64,000 nucleotides of DNA from Methylomonas sp. UP202 (GTDB lineage: Bacteria; Pseudomonadota; Gammaproteobacteria; Methylococcales; Methylomonadaceae): contig NZ_CP123897.1 in NCBI RefSeq assembly GCF_029910655.1, forward strand, positions 2,531,547 to 2,595,546, read 5' to 3'. Position 1 is the first letter of the stretch. Every line of letters begins with the position of its first letter. The notes beneath the pieces are model-generated. The model made no database searches and was not told where the DNA came from. It worked only from the letters and a program-made list of their open reading frames with translations. Made by a program: the position numbers and the translations under genes. This document shows positions 55,547 through 64,000 of the stretch, piece after piece.

Positions 55547-58269
55547 TCGGGATCCGGATTAGCAAGCTTTGCAAGCACTCGTTTATAGCTGTTTTGCAAG
55601 GTCAGGGCAAGCCGGTCGTCGAAATCCAGCGTATTGTCGCGGGCCGCATGCTCGATGGCTTTCGCTTGTTCGGACAAGCCTCGCGCGCCGATATTCGCGG
55701 CCGCCGACTTCAACGCGTGCGCGGCGAAACGCACGGCTTGGGGGTTTTGCTCGCGTAGTCCGGTGGCGATTAAGTCGATTTGTTCGAGCGCATTCTGACG
55801 GAACAGATCGACGACTTCCGTGACCAACTGATCGCCGCCGATCTGCCGTAAAGTATCCAGCGCGCTGTTGTCCAATTTATCCGGGTCCTTGTCGATGGGC
55901 GAACGGGGCGGCGACTCGTTGTTGCCGGAATTCGGTAGAAAGCGGCCAATTTTACTCGCCAGGGCTTGCTGTAAAAACGGCTTGCTGACGTAGTCGTCCA
56001 TGCCGGCGTCCAGACATTTTTGCTGATCGCCCTCCATGGCGTTGGCGGTCAGCGCGATGATCGGAATTCGCGTGCCGCCTTGTTGGCGTTCGCTGTCTCG
56101 AATTAGCCGGGCGGCCGAATAGCCGTCCATCTCCGGCATCATACAGTCCATCAAGATTAAGTCTATCGGTTCGGATTCGTAAATGTGCAGCGCGGACTTG
56201 CCGTTATCGGCAATTCTGACCCGATACCCCAATTGATCGAGCATGGCCTTGGCGACTTTTTGATTGACCGGATTATCCTCCGCCAACAATATTCGTCGCC
56301 GATCGCAACGGACTGCCACCAAGTCGGCGATGCTGGGTTTACCGTCTACTCCCAGCAATAATACTTCCCTGAGCGCTTGGCGCTGAATCGGCTGGTATAA
56401 AACCGGCCAGTCCGGCGGCGGTCGTTTAGGGTCGGGGCCGCTGGCGCCACTGATTTCGACGGCGCGAATCGAGGCTAGGCGCGGCAAGGTTTGAAGACGT
56501 TCGTTTAACACGCCGACGTCCAAGGTCGCCGCGTCGAACAAAATGAAATCGTAATAGATGCCGGATTTCGCACCCTCTTCCAGCCGTAGCAGGGCCGATG
56601 CTTCGTTTGCGGCGAGCTTGAAATGCACGCCGAGTTCTGAGAGTTCCAAGCACAAGCATTCGATGTCCAGCTGGCCGTTGGCAACCACTAGCGCGCGTCG
56701 TCCCCGCAAAATCGGGTCGACGTTGACCGGCGGCAGGAGAGCGCCGGCCGGGGCGAGCGGCAAATAGACCGTGAACTGCGAGCCGACGCCCAACTGGCTG
56801 CGCACTTCGATCCGCCCGTCCATCAAACTGGACAATTCCTTGCAGATGGCCAATCCCAGGCCGGTACCGCCGTATTTGCGGGTGGTCGATCCGTCGGCTT
56901 GGTTGAAGGGCTTGAACAGTTTAGGCAAGATTTCTTCGGCGATACCGATGCCGCTATCGACCACCCGAAACACCAAGGGTAGCCGCCGTTCCGGTGCGGC
57001 CGGATCGGCTTCCGCCGCCGAGACGTACAAACCCACCGAGCCGCGTTCGGTGAATTTGATGGCATTCGATAACAAGTTAGTCAGAATTTGCCGCAAACGG
57101 TGCGGATCGCCTCGGACCGCGTCGGCGACGCTGGCGTCGATTCTGCAATCCAGCTCGATATGCTTGGCGCGCGCCCGTTCCCAGAACAACGCCGACAGTT
57201 GCTCGATGAGTTCGTAGAGGCTGAAATCGATGGTTTCCAGTTGCAATTTGCCGGCTTCGATTTTCGAAAAATCGAGAATATCGTTAATAATGGTCAATAG
57301 CGATTCCGCGGAGCTGAATACGGTTTCCGCATATTGGCGTTGAGTGTCGTCCAGCCGGGTTCCCAACAATAATTCGGTCATGCCCAATACACCGTTCATC
57401 GGCGTGCGGATTTCGTGGCTCATCGTCGCTAGAAACTGTGACTTGGCGAGGTTGGCGGCCTGCGCCTCCGCGACGGCTCGGCGCAAGTCGACGGTACGCA
57501 GATCGACTTGCCTTTCTAGATTTTCGCGTTGCTTGGCCAACTCGGCGTCCCGTTGTTGCAGGCGTTCTATCATCGAATTGAAGCTGGCGACCAATTGGCC
57601 GACCTCGTCGTCTCCGCCGCCGCCGGCCCGCACCATGTAGTCGTTATCTTGCGAAACCTTGCGCGCCAACGACGACAAGGCGGTTAGCGGCGCGGCGATC
57701 GATTTGGCCAAATTACGGCCGAATAACACCGCGAGCACCACCGCGGTCAGCAACGCGCCGAACAGTTGCGCCATATTGATTAACACCGTCCGCCACATCG
57801 GCCGTAAATCGACGGCCATTCGCAGATGTCCGATGATTTCGGGACCCTCGCCGCTAACCGGGTATATCAAGACTTGTTCGGTCAGTCGCCAGCCGTTGCT
57901 CGCGATTTCCAAGCGCGCGTCGCTCAAGTCGCGCGGGACATCCGGTGTCGTATCGCTTGAGGGATATTGCGCGAACAACAAGCCTTCCCTGCTATAGAGT
58001 TGCGCCGACAAGATCTCCGGTTTACCGCGCAAGGTCGCCAGCACGCCGTTCGCGGTCTTGACGTCGTCGAACAACAGCGCGGCGCTCGCACTAAAGCCCA
58101 CCATCGTGCTCAATGAACGGGTTTCGGTTTCCAAACGGTTCCGCTCCTGATGAATTTGCGTCAGACTGGTGATCGGCAACGTAAACAGCAAGGCCAGCGC
58201 CACGGTCAGCTCCTGCAAATACAAAAGCTTTTGCTTCATCGGCAAATCGGGCAGTTTGCGTCGCGCCAT
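55543..58269 (-). CDS. hybrid sensor histidine kinase with receiver and HPt domains (BarA-like)
   Basis: A 908-residue membrane kinase. Helix 1 is near 20-38 and helix 2 near 162-186, with a periplasmic sensor of about 120 residues between. HAMP follows, then HisKA with His285 in [14 protein letters not shown], HATPase with NLLSNAIKF and [13 protein letters not shown], a receiver-like domain at about 525-640 that lacks the acidic pair (LVVANGQ), a true receiver with Asp708 in [13 protein letters not shown], and an HPt domain with His851 in [13 protein letters not shown]. It can run the whole phosphorelay. The stop overlaps the start of the REC-PAS-GGDEF-EAL protein, its likely partner. Confidence 0.92.
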   Translation of the reverse strand: MARRKLPDLPMKQKLLYLQELTVALALLFTLPITSLTQIHQERNRLETETRSLSTMVGFSASAALLFDDVKTANGVLATLRGKPEILSAQLYSREGLLFAQYPSSDTTPDVPRDLSDARLEIASNGWRLTEQVLIYPVSGEGPEIIGHLRMAVDLRPMWRTVLINMAQLFGALLTAVVLAVLFGRNLAKSIAAPLTALSSLARKVSQDNDYMVRAGGGGDDEVGQLVASFNSMIERLQQRDAELAKQRENLERQVDLRTVDLRRAVAEAQAANLAKSQFLATMSHEIRTPMNGVLGMTELLLGTRLDDTQRQYAETVFSSAESLLTIINDILDFSKIEAGKLQLETIDFSLYELIEQLSALFWERARAKHIELDCRIDASVADAVRGDPHRLRQILTNLLSNAIKFTERGSVGLYVSAAEADPAAPERRLPLVFRVVDSGIGIAEEILPKLFKPFNQADGSTTRKYGGTGLGLAICKELSSLMDGRIEVRSQLGVGSQFTVYLPLAPAGALLPPVNVDPILRGRRALVVANGQLDIECLCLELSELGVHFKLAANEASALLRLEEGAKSGIYYDFILFDAATLDVGVLNERLQTLPRLASIRAVEISGASGPDPKRPPPDWPVLYQPIQRQALREVLLLGVDGKPSIADLVAVRCDRRRILLAEDNPVNQKVAKAMLDQLGYRVRIADNGKSALHIYESEPIDLILMDCMMPEMDGYSAARLIRDSERQQGGTRIPIIALTANAMEGDQQKCLDAGMDDYVSKPFLQQALASKIGRFLPNSGNNESPPRSPIDKDPDKLDNSALDTLRQIGGDQLVTEVVDLFRQNALEQIDLIATGLREQNPQAVRFAAHALKSAAANIGARGLSEQAKAIEHAARDNTLDFDDRLALTLQNSYKRVLAKLANPDPE

Positions 58270-59050
58270 GGTCCGCCAAGCCTCCTCGTGGAATTAAGCC
58301 GGTCAACCGTCGCCGAATAGGCGTTCGTCACATACTCTATCGTTTTGGTTAGGCTGTCCTAGGCCTTGCTCGCGACTCTTTCACGGGTCTTAGCGCGGCG
58401 TACTTTAGTCTAAAGATTACCAATATAGCTTTATTTTGTGAATCCGCCAGCAAAACGGCGGATGGTGCCCGATAGCGCGATCCGCGTAGCGTGAGGGCTA
58501 GGCATTCCAGCAACGGCCCCGCTTGCACAAGCACAAACGAATCGAGCCGTTCGCGCGATGGTATTTTGTCGGATTCTCGGTAATGCTCGCCGTTTCGGAG
58601 GGGATTTGGGTTGGCGCTGTCGCGGGTGTCGAGATCCAGACGCTAGGTATGGGGCGCAACGTGACTGCCATGGCTCTGAATGCAGAACTCGCAAAACAGC
58701 GTTGCTCAAATCGGACAAACGAGAACTAATCCTGACTTTGCGCCTAGCGGGTAATACGTTGAAAAGCCACGGCGAGCGCTGACCCTCGCTCCTGCCACGT
58801 AAAGAGTGGATATGCCGAATGGGGTAGGCGGTAAGCTAGGCGACTTAAAATAAACTACTACTTTTTGCTTGCGCAGGCGTTTGTTGAATCAATTTCCGCA
58901 GTATCGGACCGACAGATTCGCCGGTTTCCAGGATACGTGTCGGCCCGCGCTACCGCGGCCATAGTCTCGCTGGCGAGCTTGCCCGTTCGTGCTGTCGCGA
59001 GGCGTAATAACCAGGAACATAGGGTAGGACTCCGTCCGAACGCTTTGTCG
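58270..59050. other. 781-base gap with a small palindrome, no supported gene
   Basis: Frames here are short and arginine-rich and match nothing I know. CTTTAG and CTAAAG around a T at 58403-58415 form a 13-bp palindrome about 135 bases before the kinase ATG, a possible operator. No terminator is visible. Confidence 0.35.
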
Positions 59051-59569
59051 TCATGCGGGCGATCCAGCAGGTAGTGCGCTTATTTCCCTGGTGCGAGCAA
59101 ACGTTTCCTGGACGATCAGCGCATCGCTACTGGCGCGATGGCGTTGTAACGCCAGCGTCTCTATCACTTCGTGCTTGATCTCGCTCCAGATCGCCATCTG
59201 GCTTTCCTTCAAAATGTTTTCCAATGGACTTAAATAAAAACTGGGTTGAGCATGGGCGTCGTAATACAGTCTGGAAAGCCAGGGTTTGTCGACGACCCAA
59301 CCGTCGCTATACACTACGCGGTTACCGAGAAAGGCGTTTAACTCGCCAACCACCACCTGGATCGGCTTGCCGTGCGCCAGCAGCAGCTCACGGCTAAGGC
59401 CGTGAACTCGTTCGGCTTCGCCGTCCCAAAACCGCCAGCTTTGAGCCGGTTTGATTAAAGCGCAATATTTTTGACCGTCGGCCAAGACGACCCCGACTTC
59501 AATGGGATAGCTGTCGACACCAAACCCGGAGGCTTCAAAATCGATCACGTTGGGTCTGCGGTTTTCCAA
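59051..59569 (-). CDS. DEDDh-type 3'-5' exonuclease-like protein
   Basis: A 172-residue protein with the RNase T/DnaQ fold. The exonuclease motifs appear in order: NVIDFEASGFGVDSYPIEVG (Asp and Glu), VVYSDGWVVDKPWL (Asp) and LQRHRASSDALI (His and Asp). It is a stand-alone, short form. The substrate, DNA or RNA, is unknown. It is followed by an arginine- and proline-poor tail. The start at 59569 fits the family. Confidence 0.82.
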   Translation of the reverse strand: MENRRPNVIDFEASGFGVDSYPIEVGVVLADGQKYCALIKPAQSWRFWDGEAERVHGLSRELLLAHGKPIQVVVGELNAFLGNRVVYSDGWVVDKPWLSRLYYDAHAQPSFYLSPLENILKESQMAIWSEIKHEVIETLALQRHRASSDALIVQETFARTREISALPAGSPA

Positions 59570-59727
59570 CTCGATATTCCTTAGTTTTCGCCAAATGCCT
59601 AAGACTAGCCGAGTTTTTGCGTTTGGTAGGGGACCTTAGGCAAGCCGAAACACCCACCTGAATCGGTTTTCGATGCAAAAAATAAAAACCAACACCCTGG
59701 ATCTCGTCGGGCCGGTCGCCGGTGGGT

Positions 59728-60354
59728 TCAGTCCAGTCGGCGCGCGGTCAGCGCCAACCAAGGTTGCTCGTGGTGCGGCTTGCCCGGCGGTCGGTAGTAG
59801 TGATCGAGGATCTCGAATCGGGCGGCGGCCAAAAACGTTCGGCTCGCGTCAATTTCCATGAAATGGCCGTAACGTTGTCCGGACCAACCTTCACCGTTGC
59901 CGCGAGGATTGGAGATAAACAAGACCCCAGCGGATCTTAGTGCGGCATGTAACTGGTCTAGCACGCGCGGCAACTCGCGGCTAGGTATATGAAACAGCGA
60001 GGCGTTGGCGAAAATGCCATCGAAACCCTGAGTCGGCAAATCCAGACTTAGAAAATTTTGCCGCAATACCGGACAGCCGCTGTGAGCGCGCGCCATCTCG
60101 CAAAATCTCGCGCTACCGTCCAGTCCGACCGGTCTGTGGCCTAAGGTTTTAAAATAGAACAGATCCCGGCCGGGCCCACATCCAAGATCCAAAATATCCA
60201 GCGCTCGATCTCCCGGTAACGCCCGTAAAAATGCCGCATAATTCTGGCTGACGTCATGATCCTTGGTGCCTTCCCAAAAAGATTCGGCATTGAGGTCGTA
60301 ATGATTCAAAGTGGCGGCTTCGATTTCGGTCAGTTGTTCGCTGTCGGTTTCCAT
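59728..60354 (-). CDS. class I SAM-dependent methyltransferase
   Basis: A 208-residue methyltransferase. The SAM-binding motif I is LDILDLGCGPGRDLFYFKTL and the acidic residue that follows is in PVGLDGSARFC. Later GFDGIFANASLFHIP matches motif IV and VLFISNPRGNGEGW the post-motif. Such small enzymes act on many substrates; none can be inferred. The ATG at 60354 (METDSEQLTEIE) is chosen over one at 60411 because the family starts near here. Confidence 0.8.
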   Translation of the reverse strand: METDSEQLTEIEAATLNHYDLNAESFWEGTKDHDVSQNYAAFLRALPGDRALDILDLGCGPGRDLFYFKTLGHRPVGLDGSARFCEMARAHSGCPVLRQNFLSLDLPTQGFDGIFANASLFHIPSRELPRVLDQLHAALRSAGVLFISNPRGNGEGWSGQRYGHFMEIDASRTFLAAARFEILDHYYRPPGKPHHEQPWLALTARRLD

Positions 60355-60734
60355 GAAGTTTGCTCTGCAATCGAAGGTTGTCAGTATCGCGTGAAGTCGC
60401 CGGCTCGCCAAATGTAAGGTCTATCCAGCAACGTTGTTCAGCCCGACCTTGCCAGCGTAAGGATTCCCCCAAACTCTTCTGTTCCTCGAAATCCGGCTGC
60501 GGTCGTTAGCTCATCCGCCGCTTGGGTACGACGTGGCTAAAACTGATTATGCTCTAAGCGAAGACCATGGCACATAAGCCATCCGGCGGTGTGCGGACGG
60601 GCCTCGAACCTGGGCCGGCACGCAAACTAATCGAAAGCTTCGGATTGGGGAGCCGACATCTTGAAAAGGATTTAGGAATCGGCGAGCTTATCCGATGGTA
60701 AAACTAAGACAGGCTCGAACTGGAAATTCAAACA

Positions 60735-60774
60735 ATAAAAAAGGCCTTGATAAACTGGAGTTTATCAAGGCCTT
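60735..60774 (-). terminator. rho-independent terminator of tRNA-Ser
   Basis: On the minus strand a perfect 15-bp stem (arms 60760-60774 and 60741-60755) with a TCCA loop is followed by six T residues. It lies 11 bases after the tRNA 3' end. Confidence 0.9.
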
Positions 60775-60785
60775 AAAATATTCGG

Positions 60786-60873
60786 TGGCGGAGAGAAAGG
60801 GATTCGAACCCTTGATACGTTGCCGTATACACACTTTCCAGGCGTGCGCCTTCGACCGCTCGGCCATCTCTCC
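60786..60873 (-). tRNA. tRNA-Ser, anticodon GGA
   Basis: An 88-base tRNA read on the minus strand with the 3' CCA encoded. The acceptor stem GGAGAGA pairs with TCTCTCC, discriminator G. The D-arm has GCCGAGCGGTCGAAGGC, the anticodon loop is CTGGAAA with GGA at 60837-60839, a long serine variable arm (TGTATACGGCAACGTAT) and a TTCGAATCC T-loop. It decodes UCC and UCU. Confidence 0.96.
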
Positions 60874-61156
60874 AGGTGTGAATCAGTCGGAAGAAACATG
60901 CTAAGGTTGTTCAACCCCTCGGCGATAGCCGGAAGGCTTTTTTTAAAAAGCGGTGACTGATTTATCCTCGGTAGGATACTCGATACACCCAGCAAATGCA
61001 AGGTGGATCGAGGTGAGCGCGGGTTCGACAGGGCTGCGAGGCAAGCGTTGATGTTTGTCTCGAATCAAACCGCGGAACCGGCTTGTGCCGATTCGGCAAT
61101 CAGTAGGCCATTGAATTCACTAAAGACATTATTTCAGCCGTTGGGAGGCGGCGTCC

Positions 61157-61579
61157 ATGCCTGACACTTATAGCGCCGGCGACAAATCCAGGATTTTGAT
61201 CGTCGACGATGTTCACGAGAACTTGCACACCCTATTGAACATACTCCGCGGCGAGTATGCGATTCTGGCGGCAACCTCCGGCGAGAAAGCCTTGGAGATC
61301 GCCCAGCGCCAACCCGTGCCGGATTTGATTCTGCTGGACGTGGTGATGCCGGAAATGGATGGCTACCAGGTGTTGGAATGCTTGCAGGCCTCGGACGCCA
61401 CTGCCGACATCCCGGTGATCTTCGTAACCGCCGCATCGGAGTCGGGCGACGAAGCCAAGGGATTTCAGATGGGCGCGGCGGATTATTTGACCAAGCCGGT
61501 CGTGCCGGAAACCTTGCTGGCCAGAGTCCGAACCCACTTGGCCCTAGCCGCCTATCGTAAACGCTATGGCCGACTATAA
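61157..61579 (+). CDS. single-domain response regulator
   Basis: A 140-residue receiver with no output domain. [17 protein letters not shown] supplies the acidic pair, Asp61 in [13 protein letters not shown] is the phosphorylation site, FVTAASE holds the Thr and YLTKPVV the Lys. GGGAGG lies 8 bases before the ATG. It is followed after 30 bases by a larger regulator whose receiver is similar, so it probably arose by duplication or forms a relay with it. No kinase is adjacent. Confidence 0.9.
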   Translation: MPDTYSAGDKSRILIVDDVHENLHTLLNILRGEYAILAATSGEKALEIAQRQPVPDLILLDVVMPEMDGYQVLECLQASDATADIPVIFVTAASESGDEAKGFQMGAADYLTKPVVPETLLARVRTHLALAAYRKRYGRL

Positions 61580-61609
61580 TTGGCTTCACTGCCCGAGTCT
61601 TACGAATTC

Positions 61610-63640
61610 ATGAGTAAAAATGCCAATTTTGTCAGCAAGTCCCGACCAACCATTTTGGTTGTCGACGATTTACCGGAGAACATTCATGGTCTGCTGGAAG
61701 CCTTGAAGGGCGACTACGGCATACTGGTTGCCACCGATGGCCAAAAAGCTCTGGACTTGGTATTCGGCCCCACCCCGCCGGATTTATTGTTGCTGGACGT
61801 GATGATGCCGGGCATGGACGGTTATGAAGTCTGCCAGCGTATCAAGGAAAATCCAGCCACCGAAGCGATTCCGATTTTGTTCGTGTCGGTGGTTGACGCC
61901 GCGATCGAAAAAATCCGCGGCTTTTCGTTGGGGGCTGGGGACTACATCACCAAACCCTTCGATATCGACGAAGTTCGCGCCAGAGTCAAAACGCACCTGG
62001 AACTGAGTCGCCTGCGGCGCGCGCTGGAAGGTCGGTTGCACCGGCTCAACGAGTATACTCGGGCAACCGATGCGGCCAACATCGTCTCGCGTACCGATGC
62101 GGCCGGCGTGATCACCTTCGTCAACGATGCCTTTGTCGATACCTACGGTTACAGCCGGGACGAAGTCATCGGAAAAACCCATAAACTCATTGCCGATCCG
62201 GATACGCCATGCAGTTTGTTTCGGGAAATGTGGCAGACCATCGCCGGCGGTGATGTTTGGCGCGGGATTTATTGCAATCGCCGCAAGAATGGCGACACGG
62301 TTTACATCAATAATACCATCGTACCGGTAGTCGGTGCCGATGGCCGCCCCAGCGAATACATGTCTTGCAGCGTGGACGTCACTTGCTTGATACACCAAGA
62401 AGAACTGATCCGCGAACAAGCCACCGACAAATTGACCGGACTGCCCAACCGCGTCAAATTGATGCAGGACTTGGAAGCCGCCAGCCGTCCTTTGCTCGGC
62501 ATGATCAATATCGACCAATTCAAGGCCATCAATGACTTTTACGGCTTGGCCAACGGCGACAAGGTTTTATTGGAAATCGGCCGACGTTTGGACCGGATGG
62601 GCGGCGGCTGGGTCGAAGCCTACCGCATTGGCGGCGATTTGTTCGCGATGCTGGCGGTTGGCGACGATTGCACGCTGGAGCAGTTCGCGTCCTTGATAGC
62701 CCGCATCATGCGGCACTTGGAGGAAGAACCGGTCGATTGCGACGAGGACCGTATTTTCATTCAAGTCACTGCCGGGATTTGTCAGGGTACCGACAACTGT
62801 TATACCCATGCCGCGCTGGCGTTGGCCAGGGCCAGGGCCGAACAACGCGATTACCTGATCTACGATGAGGAAATGGAGGTCAAATCGCATTACCGCGACA
62901 ACATCCGCTGGAGCCAAAAGATTCGCTCGGCGTTAGCCAGCGGCCGGATCGTGCCTTACTACCAGCCCATCGTCGACAATGCCACCGGCCGGATTGTCGA
63001 ATACGAAGCCTTGATGCGGATGATAGACGAGGACGGCACGGTGATTCCACCTACCTTTCTCGGCGTGGCCAAACGCTCCCGCCAATATACGGCGCTGACC
63101 AAAACCATGGTCAACAAAGTGATCGAGGCCTTGCCCCATTGTAGCGGTTTGATGGCGCTGAATTTAACCGTCGAAGACATCATCGACGCCGATACCGCCG
63201 CGTTTCTGTACGATCGCCTGTCGCCGCCGGAGGTTGGGCCGCGCATCGTCTTGGAAATCACCGAGACCGAAGGTATCGAAAATTACGGCGAGATCGCCGA
63301 GTTTATTGAAAAGCTGAAGGCCCGAGGTTGCCGTTTCGCGATCGACGATTTCGGCAGCGGCTATTCCAATTTCGCGCATTTGTTACGGCTAAAGATCGAT
63401 TATTTAAAAATCGACGGTTCCATCATCATGAACATCATCGATAGCCGCGATTCGCAAGCGATCGCTCACGTCATCGTCGATGCGGCGCGGCGCCTGGGGA
63501 TGAAGACGATCGCTGAATTCGTCGGCAGTCCGCGTATCCAGGCCAAGGTCAAGGAACTGGGTATCGATTATTCCCAGGGCTATTACATTGGCCAGCCCTC
63601 GCCGGTGGCGGCCGCCAGCTATACCGAATCGGACGCGTGA
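61610..63640 (+). CDS. response regulator with PAS, degenerate GGDEF and EAL domains
   Basis: A 676-residue protein. The receiver has LVVDDLPENIHGLL, Asp63 in [13 protein letters not shown] and YITKPFD. A PAS domain follows (IVSRTDAAGVITFVNDAFVD). The GGDEF domain starts DKLTGLPNRVKLMQD but the active site is YRIGGDLFAML, with Leu for Glu, and there is no RxxD site, so cyclase activity is doubtful. The EAL domain has EYEALMRMID, LEITETEGIE, AIDDFGSGYSNFAHL, YLKIDGSI and IAEFVGSPR. It probably degrades or senses c-di-GMP. The start at 61610 is preferred to a TTG at 61580. Confidence 0.88.
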   Translation: MSKNANFVSKSRPTILVVDDLPENIHGLLEALKGDYGILVATDGQKALDLVFGPTPPDLLLLDVMMPGMDGYEVCQRIKENPATEAIPILFVSVVDAAIEKIRGFSLGAGDYITKPFDIDEVRARVKTHLELSRLRRALEGRLHRLNEYTRATDAANIVSRTDAAGVITFVNDAFVDTYGYSRDEVIGKTHKLIADPDTPCSLFREMWQTIAGGDVWRGIYCNRRKNGDTVYINNTIVPVVGADGRPSEYMSCSVDVTCLIHQEELIREQATDKLTGLPNRVKLMQDLEAASRPLLGMINIDQFKAINDFYGLANGDKVLLEIGRRLDRMGGGWVEAYRIGGDLFAMLAVGDDCTLEQFASLIARIMRHLEEEPVDCDEDRIFIQVTAGICQGTDNCYTHAALALARARAEQRDYLIYDEEMEVKSHYRDNIRWSQKIRSALASGRIVPYYQPIVDNATGRIVEYEALMRMIDEDGTVIPPTFLGVAKRSRQYTALTKTMVNKVIEALPHCSGLMALNLTVEDIIDADTAAFLYDRLSPPEVGPRIVLEITETEGIENYGEIAEFIEKLKARGCRFAIDDFGSGYSNFAHLLRLKIDYLKIDGSIIMNIIDSRDSQAIAHVIVDAARRLGMKTIAEFVGSPRIQAKVKELGIDYSQGYYIGQPSPVAAASYTESDA

Positions 63641-63644
63641 AGGC

Positions 63645-64000
63645 ATGCCGGACCAAAGCTCAGCTCCGTTCAAATGGCTTCGGTCGATGCCAGCGCAGGC
63701 TGGCCGGCTGGCCGGTATCGGCCTGTTGAGCGTGGCTTGGTGGCTGCCGGCTCGGGCCGACCCCAGCATGGCGACGCTACGCGGGCGGGTCGAAATGCCC
63801 GGCTTAGCCGATCAAGCGGGCGCCCAAATCATCGTCACCCATTTGGATCGCGGCTTTTCGACCCGCACCGTGTCGCGCGAGGGCGGCAGCTATGTGTTGA
63901 TGGCATTGCGGCCCGGCCGCTATTCGTTGAAAGTATTGGCGCCGGATGGCCGCAGTATCGAGCAGGCGCTGACCTTGCAAGTCGGACAGGCCATGACGCT
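63645..64000 (+). CDS. probable TonB-dependent receptor, N-terminal part (runs off the window)
   Basis: From the ATG at 63645 there are 118 codons to the window end. A signal peptide is visible (LAGIGLLSVAWWLPARAD) followed by a carboxypeptidase-regulatory-like beta domain: MATLRGRVEMPG, GAQIIVTHLDRGFSTRTV and SYVLMALRPGRYSLKVLA. This arrangement is typical of the N-terminus of Oar-like TonB-dependent receptors, but the plug and barrel lie outside the window. It starts 4 bases after the upstream regulator stop and is probably co-transcribed. Confidence 0.6.
   Translation, partial: MPDQSSAPFKWLRSMPAQAGRLAGIGLLSVAWWLPARADPSMATLRGRVEMPGLADQAGAQIIVTHLDRGFSTRTVSREGGSYVLMALRPGRYSLKVLAPDGRSIEQALTLQVGQAMT

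Noticed and set aside
60695-60904. 69-codon frame across the tRNA
   Set aside because: It runs through tRNA-Ser and its terminator, so it is not a gene.
60927-60944. Terminator-like hairpin with T-run on the plus strand
   Set aside because: The stem has only 4 bp and no plus-strand gene lies upstream for it to serve.
1-64000. CRISPR arrays, intact insertion sequences, prophage, attachment sites
   Set aside because: No regularly spaced direct repeats, transposase, integrase or phage genes are visible in any frame.

Overview
The window looks like chromosomal DNA of a gammaproteobacterial methanotroph (order Methylococcales). This is an inference. It rests on a sucrose pathway (sucrose-phosphate synthase, sucrose-phosphate phosphatase, amylosucrase), a small amino-acid-kinase-family protein of the type used in methanofuran synthesis coupled to pabB, an NAD-type isocitrate dehydrogenase next to acnB, a complete system I cytochrome c maturation operon, and many c-di-GMP proteins. 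No methane monooxygenase, methanol dehydrogenase or rRNA gene lies in the window to prove it. There is no CRISPR array, prophage or intact insertion sequence.

Layout. 1-832 is the 5' part of a SulP anion transporter. 1174-18142 is an osmotic and ionic stress block: an OpgC-like glucan modifier, a decayed CPA2 antiporter, sucrose synthesis and use (SPS, SPP, amylosucrase) interrupted by a GGDEF gene with an in-frame stop, a secreted GH5 glucanase, an intact CPA2 antiporter, a ClC protein lacking the gating glutamate, a glycosyltransferase-phosphatase fusion, a MarR regulator and NhaD. By eye this block is more AT-rich than the rest and holds both broken genes. A near-perfect 31-bp palindrome before marR recurs as partial copies upstream of the ClC gene, which suggests a small regulon.

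18636-25084 carries pabB, the MfnE-like kinase, a DUF2959-like coiled-coil protein, a lipoprotein and a tandem pair of unassigned membrane-associated GTPases. 25105-26693 is purEK. 26835-34998 is ccmABCDEFGHI plus hemN, almost every junction overlapping. 35233-37274 pairs a DUF898 membrane protein with an M48 protease. 38029-43637 holds an EAL protein, icd, a Uma2-type nuclease gene and acnB. 43831-48700 holds a DUF484-like/GGDEF protein, galE, ttcA, fabB and fabA. 48778-53402 holds slt, divergent from an ABC exporter and a PHP-domain nuclease. 53405-58269 is a hybrid histidine kinase coupled to a REC-PAS-GGDEF-EAL protein. 59051-60873 holds a DEDDh exonuclease, a methyltransferase and tRNA-Ser(GGA) with its terminator. 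61157-64000 holds a single-domain receiver, a second REC-PAS-GGDEF-EAL protein and the start of a probable TonB-dependent receptor.

How it fits together. The first 18 kb would let the cell make sucrose and possibly a glycosylglycerate solute, recover the sucrose carbon, modify and perhaps trim glucans, and exchange Na+, K+, H+ and Cl-. The later part is mainly core metabolism mixed with c-di-GMP signalling, where two of the four GGDEF domains have altered signature motifs and a third is cut by a stop codon.
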